DNA of 64,000 nucleotides from Oceanospirillales bacterium (GTDB taxonomy: Bacteria; Pseudomonadota; Gammaproteobacteria; Pseudomonadales; Balneatricaceae): assembly GCA_018223185.1 (NCBI GenBank), contig JAAEYW010000013.1:37359-101358 (forward strand), given 5' to 3'. The notes below the pieces were generated by a model. That model searched no databases and was not told where the DNA came from. It saw only the letters and a list, made by a program, of their open reading frames with translations. Shown piece after piece: positions 56,407-64,000 of the stretch. The translations under genes were made by a program, and so were the position numbers. The first letter of the stretch is position 1, and each line of letters begins with the position of its first letter.

Positions 56407-56436
56407 AAAAAAAACCGCCGATAGGCGGTTTTTTTT
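56407..56436. terminator. Bidirectional terminator between yhbY and greA
   Basis: AACCGCC pairs with GGCGGTT around GATA, with A and T runs of eight on both sides. It closes yhbY on the plus strand and greA on the minus strand. Confidence 0.93.
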
Positions 56437-56447
56437 ATTCGGCGGGA

Positions 56448-56924
56448 TCAGATATGGTGTACCTGATCAATTTCATACTCAACTCCGCCTCCAGGTGTCT
56501 GTACAACAGCGACATCACCCTCTTCTTTGCCAATCAAAGCCCGGGCAATAGGTGAACTGATCGAGATCTTACCGCCTTTTATATTGGCTTCGTCATCACC
56601 GACAATCTGATAACGCACGGTCTCTTCAGAATCCATATTGATGAGAACAACGGTTGTACCAAAGATCACCTTACCAGTATGCGGGATCTGTGTTACATCA
56701 ATCACCTGAGCGGAACCCAGCTTCCCTTCAAGTTCCTGAATGCGTCCTTCAATGAACCCCTGCTGCTCACGAGCAGCATGGTATTCAGCATTCTCTTTCA
56801 GGTCGCCATGTTCACGCGCTTCAGCAATCGATGCAATTACAGTGGGACGCTGTACTGTTTTCAAATCATCCAGTTCTTCACGCAGCGCTTTTTCACCGCC
56901 AACAGTCATTGGAAATTTTTTCAT
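56448..56924 (-). CDS. greA: Transcription elongation factor GreA
   Basis: 158 residues. The N-terminal coiled coil has [17 protein letters not shown] and [20 protein letters not shown], which contains the DLKENAEY tip whose acidic residues reach the polymerase active site. The C-terminal FKBP-like domain includes [18 protein letters not shown]. It lets stalled polymerase cleave backtracked RNA. It follows carB by 12 bp, as in E. coli-like clusters. Confidence 0.97.
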   Translation of the reverse strand: MKKFPMTVGGEKALREELDDLKTVQRPTVIASIAEAREHGDLKENAEYHAAREQQGFIEGRIQELEGKLGSAQVIDVTQIPHTGKVIFGTTVVLINMDSEETVRYQIVGDDEANIKGGKISISSPIARALIGKEEGDVAVVQTPGGGVEYEIDQVHHI

Positions 56925-56936
56925 ATTATCAGCTCC

Positions 56937-59900
56937 TCAATGCAGATCCTGCAGGCGACGTACTATTTTTTCTTCGCCGTACTGCATCGCCATGATCATC
57001 GCTTCAGCACCCGCAAGGGTTGTACTGTAAGGGACTTTATGTTGTAAAGCTGAACGACGAATCTCAGCAGAGTCCGCTATCGCCTTCCGACCTTCGGTCG
57101 TATTAATAACATAGACAATTTCGTCGTTCTTCAGCATATCGACTATGTTTGGACGCCCTTCCATCACCTTATTAACTACTTCCACATCGAGACCGTCCTG
57201 CTTCAACAATGCAGCAGTACCACGGGTAGCAACAAGGGTAAAGCCCAGCCCAACCAGATCACGGGCAACCGGCAGAACGTTTTGCTTATCTACTTCACGA
57301 ACCGAAATAAAGGCTTTCCCGGTTGCAGGCATTTTTTCACCCGCACCCAGCTGCGCTTTCATAAACGCTTCACCAAAGGTTTCACCGACACCCATTACCT
57401 CACCGGTGGATTTCATCTCCGGAGACAGGATCGGGTCAACGCCCTGGAACTTATTGAACGGGAATACAGCTTCTTTTACGTTGAAAAGCGTAGGCACGAT
57501 CTCTTCAGTAAAACCGATCTCTTTCAGTGTCTTACCGGTCATTACCTGAGCGCCGATCTTCGCCAGAGAGACGCCGATACACTTAGACACAAAAGGTACT
57601 GTACGGGAGGCACGCGGATTCACCTCGATCACGTATACTTCGCCGTCCTGATAGGCCAGCTGAGTATTCATCAGCCCCACCACACCAAGCTCCAGCGCCA
57701 TCTTACGGACCATATCACGCATTTCGTTCTGCAGCGCTTCCGGCAGACTGTAAGGCGGCAGTGAACATGCAGAGTCACCGGAGTGAACACCCGCCTGCTC
57801 GATATGCTGCATGATAGCGCCGATGACAACAGTTTCACCGTCACATACAGCATCAATATCGACCTCAACAGCAGCGTTGAGGAAGTGATCCAGCAATACC
57901 GGAGCATCATGAGAAACCTTAACCGCTGAGGTCATATACTGACGCAGCTCAGACTCCTTATAGACGATCTCCATCGCCCGGCCACCCAAGACGTAAGATG
58001 GACGAACAACCAGCGGATAACCCAGCTTCTCAGCTTCGATAACGGCTTCTTCCAGAGAACGAACAGTCGCGTTTTCAGGCTGTTTCAGTCCCAGACGCTT
58101 GAGCATCTGCTGGAACTGTTCACGGTCTTCTGCACGGTCAATCGCTTCCGGTGAGGTACCGATAATCGGCACACCGGCATGCTCCAGCGCCAATGCCAGT
58201 TTCAACGGCGTCTGGCCACCATACTGCACGATCACACCCTTAGGCTTCTCAACGTGCACTATCTCCAGTACATCTTCCAGCGTAATCGGCTCAAAGTAGA
58301 GACGATCAGAGGTATCGTAGTCCGTAGAAACGGTTTCCGGGTTACAGTTAACCATAATGGTTTCATAACCATCTTCACGAGCAGCCAGTGCTGCATGAAC
58401 GCAGCAATAATCAAACTCGATACCCTGACCAATACGGTTAGGGCCGCCTCCGATAACCATGATCTTCTCACGCGCCGTCGGATTCGCTTCACACTCTTCC
58501 TCGTAGGTCGAGTACATGTAAGCCGTATCAGTAGAAAATTCAGCCGCACAGGTATCAACGCGCTTAAATACCGGACGGATATTCAGTTTATGACGTTGCT
58601 TACGTACCTGCTTCTCTGATACCCCCAGCAACGCTGCTAAACGGGCGTCCGAAAAGCCTTTGCGCTTCAGACGATACAGCTCAGTCTTATCCAGCTCAGA
58701 CAGGGTCATCGTAGAGACACGCTGCTCATCTTTAATAAGATCTTCAACCTGAACCAGGAACCACGGATCAATACCGGACAGTTCATATAGCTCTTCAACG
58801 GTCATACCCAGGCGGAATCCATCACCCAGATACCAGATTCGTTCTGCACCAGGCTGTTTCATCTCGCGCACGATCTCTGTGCGGGCATCTTCACTATTCA
58901 GATCAACAATCGGATCCAAGCCATTCGCACCAACTTCCAGACCGCGAAGCGCTTTCTGCAGGGACTCCTGCTGAGTACGGCCGATCGCCATAACCTCGCC
59001 CACAGACTTCATCTGGGTCGTCAGGCGATCATTTGCCTGTGGAAACTTTTCAAAGGTAAAGCGCGGAATCTTGGTTACAACATAATCGATTGCCGGCTCA
59101 AATGAGGCAGGCGTTGTGCCACCCGTAATATCATTCTGCAGTTCATCCAGGGTATAACCAATCGCAAGCTTTGCCGCCACTTTAGCAATAGGAAAGCCCG
59201 TTGCTTTCGATGCCAGCGCAGATGAACGGGACACCCGGGGATTCATCTCAATAATGACGAAACGCCCTGTATCCGGGCACTGACCAAACTGAACGTTAGA
59301 GCCACCGGTTTCAACACCAATCTCACGCAGAACAGCCAGAGATGCATCCCGCATCCACTGGTACTCTTTATCCGTCAGCGTCTGCGCTGGTGCAACTGTA
59401 ATTGAGTCGCCGGTATGCACGCCCATAGCATCAAAGTTTTCGATAGAGCAGACGATGATGCAGTTATCGTTTTTGTCACGAACCACCTCCATCTCATACT
59501 CTTTCCAGCCAATCAGGGATTCGTCGATCAACAACTCATTGGTTGGAGACAGATCCAGACCACGCTCACAGATCTCGATAAACTCTTCTTTGTTATAGGC
59601 TATACCACCGCCGGTTCCTCCCATCGTAAATGATGGACGGATAATGCACGGAAAGCCCAGTTGCGACTGCACCTGAAGGGCTTCCTCCATGCTGTGAGCA
59701 ATCGCCGCACGCGGACATTCCAGACCTATAGATTTCATCGCCTTATCAAAGCGGTCACGGTCTTCGGCTTTGTCGATGGTATCAGCATTAGCACCGATCA
59801 TCTCGACACCAAATTTTTCCAGAACGCCTTCACGCTCAAGGTCAAGGGCGCAGTTCAGCGCTGTCTGACCACCCATTGTAGGCAACAGCGCATCAGGACG

Positions 59901-60143
59901 CTCCTGCTCAATGATTTTAGCGACTGTCTTCCACTGAATCGGCTCGATGTAGGTAGCATCAGCCATCGACGGGTCTGTCATAATGGTCGCTGGATTAGAG
60001 TTAACCAGAATAACGCGGTAGCCCTCTTCACGCAGAGCTTTACAGGCCTGGGCACCGGAGTAATCAAACTCACAGGCCTGACCGATAACGATAGGACCCG
60101 CACCGAGGATCAGAATACTTTGTATGTCCGTACGTTTTGGCAT
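56937..60143 (-). CDS. carB: Carbamoyl-phosphate synthase large subunit
   Basis: 1068 residues from [18 protein letters not shown] at 60143; the longer frame lacks a ribosome site. Two homologous ATP-grasp halves (about 1-400 and 550-935) are separated by an oligomerisation region, and a C-terminal allosteric MGS-like domain follows (about 936-1068). Nucleotide-binding segments [10 protein letters not shown] and [15 protein letters not shown] are visible. It makes carbamoyl phosphate for pyrimidine and arginine synthesis. It follows carA by 89 bp. Confidence 0.97.
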   Translation of the reverse strand: MPKRTDIQSILILGAGPIVIGQACEFDYSGAQACKALREEGYRVILVNSNPATIMTDPSMADATYIEPIQWKTVAKIIEQERPDALLPTMGGQTALNCALDLEREGVLEKFGVEMIGANADTIDKAEDRDRFDKAMKSIGLECPRAAIAHSMEEALQVQSQLGFPCIIRPSFTMGGTGGGIAYNKEEFIEICERGLDLSPTNELLIDESLIGWKEYEMEVVRDKNDNCIIVCSIENFDAMGVHTGDSITVAPAQTLTDKEYQWMRDASLAVLREIGVETGGSNVQFGQCPDTGRFVIIEMNPRVSRSSALASKATGFPIAKVAAKLAIGYTLDELQNDITGGTTPASFEPAIDYVVTKIPRFTFEKFPQANDRLTTQMKSVGEVMAIGRTQQESLQKALRGLEVGANGLDPIVDLNSEDARTEIVREMKQPGAERIWYLGDGFRLGMTVEELYELSGIDPWFLVQVEDLIKDEQRVSTMTLSELDKTELYRLKRKGFSDARLAALLGVSEKQVRKQRHKLNIRPVFKRVDTCAAEFSTDTAYMYSTYEEECEANPTAREKIMVIGGGPNRIGQGIEFDYCCVHAALAAREDGYETIMVNCNPETVSTDYDTSDRLYFEPITLEDVLEIVHVEKPKGVIVQYGGQTPLKLALALEHAGVPIIGTSPEAIDRAEDREQFQQMLKRLGLKQPENATVRSLEEAVIEAEKLGYPLVVRPSYVLGGRAMEIVYKESELRQYMTSAVKVSHDAPVLLDHFLNAAVEVDIDAVCDGETVVIGAIMQHIEQAGVHSGDSACSLPPYSLPEALQNEMRDMVRKMALELGVVGLMNTQLAYQDGEVYVIEVNPRASRTVPFVSKCIGVSLAKIGAQVMTGKTLKEIGFTEEIVPTLFNVKEAVFPFNKFQGVDPILSPEMKSTGEVMGVGETFGEAFMKAQLGAGEKMPATGKAFISVREVDKQNVLPVARDLVGLGFTLVATRGTAALLKQDGLDVEVVNKVMEGRPNIVDMLKNDEIVYVINTTEGRKAIADSAEIRRSALQHKVPYSTTLAGAEAMIMAMQYGEEKIVRRLQDLH

Positions 60144-60232
60144 GTGTAAATAACCGATCGAAAATTTTAATTCTTTAAAAGCTGCCCGGAGATATCTCAC
60201 AGGCAGTACGTATTGACCTTAAATCAGGCTTA

Positions 60233-61366
60233 TCAGGCCTTTCGCGCTTCAATATCGCGAATGAAACGATCAAACAGCGGCGCAACATCGCGCGGGCCAG
60301 GACTCGCTTCAGGATGACCCTGAAAACTGAAGGCAGCGCGGTCGGTGCGTTCAATCCCCTGCAAGGAACCATCAAATAAAGATTTATGAGTCGCTCGCAG
60401 AGTCGCCGGCAGTGAAGCTTCATCAACCGCAAAGCCATGGTTCTGGCTGGTAATCATCACCTGCTTATTTTCAAGATCCTGCACCGGATGGTTAGCACCA
60501 TGATGACCAAACTTCATTTTGATAGTCTGCGCACCAGATGCCAGAGCCAGCAGCTGATGGCCAAGACAGATGCCAAACACGGGCAGGTCCGTTTTACAGA
60601 TCTCCTGAATCGCTGCAATTGCATAATCACAGGGTTCAGGATCACCCGGTCCATTAGAAAGAAATACGCCATCAGGGTTCAATGCCAGCACGTCCGCCGC
60701 AGGTGTTTTTGCAGGAACAACCGTCAGACGGCAGCCACGCTCAACCAACATTCGCAGAATATTACGCTTCACACCGTAATCATAGGCGACGACGTGATGA
60801 GGCAGTTCGGCCTGAGACAGATCCTGATGCCCTTTAACAGGATTCCAGGTGGTTGAGACCCACTCATATTGCTGAGCAGTGGTTACTTCTTTCGCGAGAT
60901 CCATCCCTTTGAGGCCAGGAAACGCTTTCGCGTCTGTCAGAGCGGCATCTTCGTCGATATCTCCCGCCATAATACAACCACCCAATGATCCTTTTTCACG
61001 CAGGATACGGGTAAGTCGACGGGTATCGATATCAGCAATACCTACAATATTTTTCGCTTTCAGATACTCATCCAGGCTCTGCTCGCTCCGCCAGTTACTG
61101 GCCGTCAACGGCAGATCGCGGATCACAAGACCTGCAACCCATGTTTGAGAAGACTCTTCATCCTCTGTATTTGTTCCCACGTTACCGATGTGTGGATAGG
61201 TCAGGGTCACAATCTGACGGCAATACGATGGATCCGTCAGAATCTCCTGATAACCAGTCATAGAAGTATTAAACACAACTTCTCCGCTGGACTGGCCATC
61301 CGCGCCAATCGCTACTCCCCGGAAGATGCTGCCGTCCTCAAGGGCCAGAATGGCTGGTCTTGTCAA
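60233..61366 (-). CDS. carA: Carbamoyl-phosphate synthase small subunit
   Basis: 377 residues from a TTG at 61366, which follows GGGGAGG; a TTG start is also known for carA in other bacteria. The C-terminal class I glutaminase has its nucleophile in [13 protein letters not shown] (near residue 260) and [13 protein letters not shown] with the catalytic histidine and glutamate. It supplies ammonia to CarB. Its 135-nt leader contains a strong terminator-like hairpin. dapB and dnaJ, which often precede it, are absent; a chemoreceptor is divergent instead. Confidence 0.97.
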   Translation of the reverse strand: MTRPAILALEDGSIFRGVAIGADGQSSGEVVFNTSMTGYQEILTDPSYCRQIVTLTYPHIGNVGTNTEDEESSQTWVAGLVIRDLPLTASNWRSEQSLDEYLKAKNIVGIADIDTRRLTRILREKGSLGGCIMAGDIDEDAALTDAKAFPGLKGMDLAKEVTTAQQYEWVSTTWNPVKGHQDLSQAELPHHVVAYDYGVKRNILRMLVERGCRLTVVPAKTPAADVLALNPDGVFLSNGPGDPEPCDYAIAAIQEICKTDLPVFGICLGHQLLALASGAQTIKMKFGHHGANHPVQDLENKQVMITSQNHGFAVDEASLPATLRATHKSLFDGSLQGIERTDRAAFSFQGHPEASPGPRDVAPLFDRFIRDIEARKA

Positions 61367-61423
61367 AATTAACCTCCCCGCTTAGTGCGAAAATCTAAAC
61401 AGAATAAATAAACTGTAAGTTGC

Positions 61424-61461
61424 AAAAAAGCGAGGTAGAACAAAATGCCCGCCTCGCTTTT
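61424..61461 (-). promoter_or_regulatory. Terminator-like hairpin in the carA leader
   Basis: AAAAGCGAGG pairs perfectly with CCTCGCTTTT (10 bp, 16-nt loop) and on the minus strand is followed by a run of six Ts. It lies about 40 nt after the predicted start and 58 nt before the carA TTG, so most transcripts would stop there unless it is prevented from folding. Confidence 0.72.
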
Positions 61462-61507
61462 CTGTAGAGAATTCTTCTAATGCATTTCCAGCATGCAAAT
61501 CGGCGAT

Positions 61508-61536
61508 ATTTTAGTTCATCTGACCAGCCTTGTCTA
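61508..61536 (-). promoter_or_regulatory. Sigma-70 promoter of carAB
   Basis: TAGACA and TAAAAT, each one base from consensus, are separated by 17 bp. Transcription would begin near 61501 and give a leader of about 135 nt before carA. Confidence 0.65.
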
Positions 61537-61640
61537 TGTAACCACACCCACCATTCTGAGTATCTTCAAAAAACCGTGAAACAACCTTGTAACAGAAAAG
61601 AAATATAAATAGCTCTTTTTAAAAATCCAGGCATCTATCA

Positions 61641-63617
61641 ATGAAAATATCACAAATTAATCTGGTAGCAGGTTCTCTACTGCTACTTGTTATCACCATA
61701 ATGGCCACGTCAATGCTCTGGTCACTGGAACGCCTGGACGAAAGTTTTGCTAAAACCCGCAACTACCAACAACTCCAGGAAGAGGTTGACACGCAGTTAA
61801 CCCGTCCAATCCTTATCTATCTCAGCTCAGGCAATGCATCACTCCTTACGGACATTGATAACGCTCTTAGTCGTTTAATTGAAAAAGACAGCAGAGTGAA
61901 GAGTCTGACAGCCGATGGCATACCGGAAATTCAGAATACCTTAACCGAGCTACAGATGACCGCCGTACTAAAACTTCGGGCGGCCGGCAAACTCAGACAA
62001 CCACAGGAGCTGCTGATCAATAATGAACGGGAAATTCTGGCTACATTGAGCCAACTCTCAGATTACAGTGACGAAGGATCCACCTATCAGCCTGGGCTAA
62101 AACAACAATACGCCTCAACCCTGACGGAGCTAAGCTTAACCATTTCTGAGCTGGCCCATAGCCGTCAGCGCTTTTTCTCATCCAGTCAGCCAAACCGGTC
62201 AGATATTGATATGCGCCTGAGCACCTTAAAAAAGACGTCGGATCAGCTGAATGATCTGCCACGCTTTGGCATCTATACAGAAGCTGAAAGCAACGACGCC
62301 CTGGGTGCACTACTGGGAAACAGCTCTAGTGAAACTAAGACAAGCCGTGATGAACTGGGCGACCTGTATATTCAGGAGTTTAAAAGCCTCATAAGTCGAT
62401 ACAGTAAAGAACTTCTCAATATCGAGAAAATTTATACACAACGGGCTGAAACAATAAAAAACACAACCTCTCTGGTTAACCAGCTCAACGAGCAACTTCA
62501 GGAAAATCAAAACCGCTTACAAGAAAAATATGATGCTACCAGTCAGCTCGTAAATGCCTTACTTATCATCAGTATCATATTAATCGCTGCCATCGGGTTA
62601 TTTATGGGCATTCTCAACACCCGTCTCAGCCGGATTATAAGCGATACCTGTCAGCAACTTGATGCACTGGCCAATGGCCATCTTAATAATGAAAGCAATA
62701 CAACAAGCAAAATCATTGAGATTAAAGTTCTGGGTAACTCCATAACCAGTCTGCGCAACTACTTTAGGACACTGATAGACAAAATTCACACAGAAAGTGA
62801 CGCCCTGAACCTGCTTGGTAAAGATCTGAACAATAGCTCAGATACCCTGACCCTCATCGTCAATCAGCAACAGCACTCGACCGAGCAGGCATCAGTTCAG
62901 ATCCAACAGCTCAGCTGCTCATACCAGGAAGTCGCTGAAAACGCAGTACGAACATCAACCGCAACCCGCCAAGCGACTGAGATCGCCGTAAATGGGGTTC
63001 AGGATATGGAAAATACCAGCCTGAGCATTCGCCAGCTTGAACAGGAAACCGCAGCCACTAATACCACACTTCAACAACTTAAAGATGACGGTAAAGAGAT
63101 TGGATCTGCACTGCACGTCATCCAGAATTTTGCCGAACAAACGAACCTGTTGGCTTTGAATGCTGCTATTGAAGCAGCCAGGGCCGGCGAAAGCGGACGC
63201 GGATTTGCGGTGGTTGCGGATGAGGTTCGCTCACTCGCAGTAAATACTGCAAAAGCTGCCGACAATATTGGTCTCATTATAAAGAAACTCAATGGTGCGA
63301 TTGATCAGATGTCGGAAAAGGTAGAACGGCAGGCAGAGCATGTCCATAACACAGTAAGCCTTGCTGAAAATGCCCGAAAAAGTGTTGAACAGATCCGCCT
63401 GTCCATTGATGAGATAGACAGTATGAGTAGCATGATCGCATCAGCAACAGAGGAGCAGTCAGCGGTCACCAACCAGATATCTGAAGTCATCAACATGACC
63501 CTGGAACACTCTCAGGAGTCTGCTGCAGAAGCTCAGAATAACAGACAGCATGCTCGCCAGGTCGATCATATCGGAGGCAGCCTGATGCAACTGTTAGTAC
63601 AATTTAAGAAAACGTAG
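61641..63617 (+). CDS. Methyl-accepting chemotaxis protein
   Basis: 658 residues. Membrane helices at about 7-30 and 303-326 enclose a periplasmic sensor region of about 270 residues, all-helical and not assignable to a ligand. A HAMP domain (about 327-380) and a long cytoplasmic coiled coil follow, with the hairpin tip [21 protein letters not shown] near residue 497 and [14 protein letters not shown]. There is no C-terminal CheR/CheB pentapeptide. It signals to CheA through CheW. The gene stands alone, divergent from carA. Confidence 0.93.
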   Translation: MKISQINLVAGSLLLLVITIMATSMLWSLERLDESFAKTRNYQQLQEEVDTQLTRPILIYLSSGNASLLTDIDNALSRLIEKDSRVKSLTADGIPEIQNTLTELQMTAVLKLRAAGKLRQPQELLINNEREILATLSQLSDYSDEGSTYQPGLKQQYASTLTELSLTISELAHSRQRFFSSSQPNRSDIDMRLSTLKKTSDQLNDLPRFGIYTEAESNDALGALLGNSSSETKTSRDELGDLYIQEFKSLISRYSKELLNIEKIYTQRAETIKNTTSLVNQLNEQLQENQNRLQEKYDATSQLVNALLIISIILIAAIGLFMGILNTRLSRIISDTCQQLDALANGHLNNESNTTSKIIEIKVLGNSITSLRNYFRTLIDKIHTESDALNLLGKDLNNSSDTLTLIVNQQQHSTEQASVQIQQLSCSYQEVAENAVRTSTATRQATEIAVNGVQDMENTSLSIRQLEQETAATNTTLQQLKDDGKEIGSALHVIQNFAEQTNLLALNAAIEAARAGESGRGFAVVADEVRSLAVNTAKAADNIGLIIKKLNGAIDQMSEKVERQAEHVHNTVSLAENARKSVEQIRLSIDEIDSMSSMIASATEEQSAVTNQISEVINMTLEHSQESAAEAQNNRQHARQVDHIGGSLMQLLVQFKKT

Positions 63618-64000
63618 CATTGATCACCAGCCCATCGCGGGACTGATGCCAGATTAAGACCTCAGCCCGCGACACTTTCTAGTGATTGTCTAGCGGTGAC
63701 TAAAAGACTGCGCCAATCTGATCGCCGCTCCTGACAACATATCCACTCAGAAAATCTATTCGCTGCAGGGGGCAACTCCTGCAGCAATTAAGCTTTGCCT
63801 CAGCACAGTCCCCTCCTGTAGCGATAATACTTTGCATCCGTGTAACCCAGAGGCTCACACAGCATAAACAGGCCTGGCAACCGATGAATACAGAATCACA
63901 AATTGGCAGGCCTGCATTTGTATGCCCTCAGGGTTTCTCATAGCGATGCTCGCTATCTCGTTACATTGCAATTCTATCGCGACCAGGTCGTCGCTCCCAC
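63618..64000. other. Gene-free region with small hairpins and a REP-like end
   Basis: No protein gene is apparent. A perfect 8-bp hairpin GCTGCAGG/CCTGCAGC lies at 63762-63785 and a 7-bp one, ATAGCGA/TCGCTAT, at 63940-63956. The last 25 bases (63976-64000) hold a GCGACC...GGTCG dyad ending in GCTCCCAC, like the REP sequences of pseudomonads. The window ends inside it. Confidence 0.5.

Overview
The window is a stretch of gammaproteobacterial chromosome with dense, well-spaced genes on both strands. Gene order (dksA-gluQ-cbrA-cbrB-pcnB-folK-panB-panC; secG-tRNA-Leu-tRNA-fMet-rimP-nusA-infB-rbfA-truB-rpsO-pnp; carA-carB-greA with yhbY, rlmE, ftsH, folP and glmM) is the order known from Pseudomonas and marine Oceanospirillales-type bacteria. 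CbrAB together with a nitric oxide reductase cluster suggests a marine heterotroph related to Oceanospirillaceae. That placement is inferred from synteny and protein character, not from a search.

Layout. 1-4.7 kb: end of thiE, hemL, three poorly characterised membrane genes and a cold-shock gene. 4.9-12.7 kb: a minus-strand NO reductase operon (norC, norB, a CcoG-like polyferredoxin, norE, a small subunit IV-like protein, norQ, norD) ending in a Dnr/FNR-type regulator, with FNR/DNR-type boxes before norC and before dnr. 12.9-17.5 kb: a TPR lipoprotein, PBP1B, and a phosphotransferase/P-loop kinase fusion. 17.6-20.2 kb: tonB with haem-type ABC permease and ATPase. 20.3-24.4 kb: Rieske protein, sfsA, aminotransferase, dksA, gluQ. 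24.4-33 kb: cbrA, cbrB, a 550-bp non-coding region, pcnB, folK, panB, panC. 33-37.9 kb: thiolase, a two-domain QueD-like protein, rsuA, rsmC and a membrane protein. 37.9-40.3 kb: an accessory patch with REP-like repeats, a duplicated ~105-bp element, a TlpA-like thioredoxin, a strongly Fur-boxed cysteine-rich small protein, and creA. 40.3-61.4 kb: the translation, RNA-metabolism and carbamoyl-phosphate blocks. 61.6-63.6 kb: a methyl-accepting chemotaxis protein.

The most interesting element is the cbrB-pcnB intergenic region. It has repeated GTTAC/GTAAC sites, a sigma-54 -24/-12 promoter, and then a predicted RNA that starts at a small hairpin. The RNA shows four consecutive hairpins of unrelated stem sequence, each holding A-rich ARN-triplet sequence in a 13-16 nt loop. 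ARN triplets are the ligand of the Hfq distal face. Position and design match the Pseudomonas Hfq/Crc-sequestering RNA CrcZ, so the window probably encodes a CrcZ-like sRNA driven by CbrB. Other RNA-level control candidates are a terminator-like hairpin in the carA leader, a ~105-nt pnp leader hairpin, an rpsO leader hairpin, and tandem terminators between tRNA-fMet and rimP-nusA-infB.
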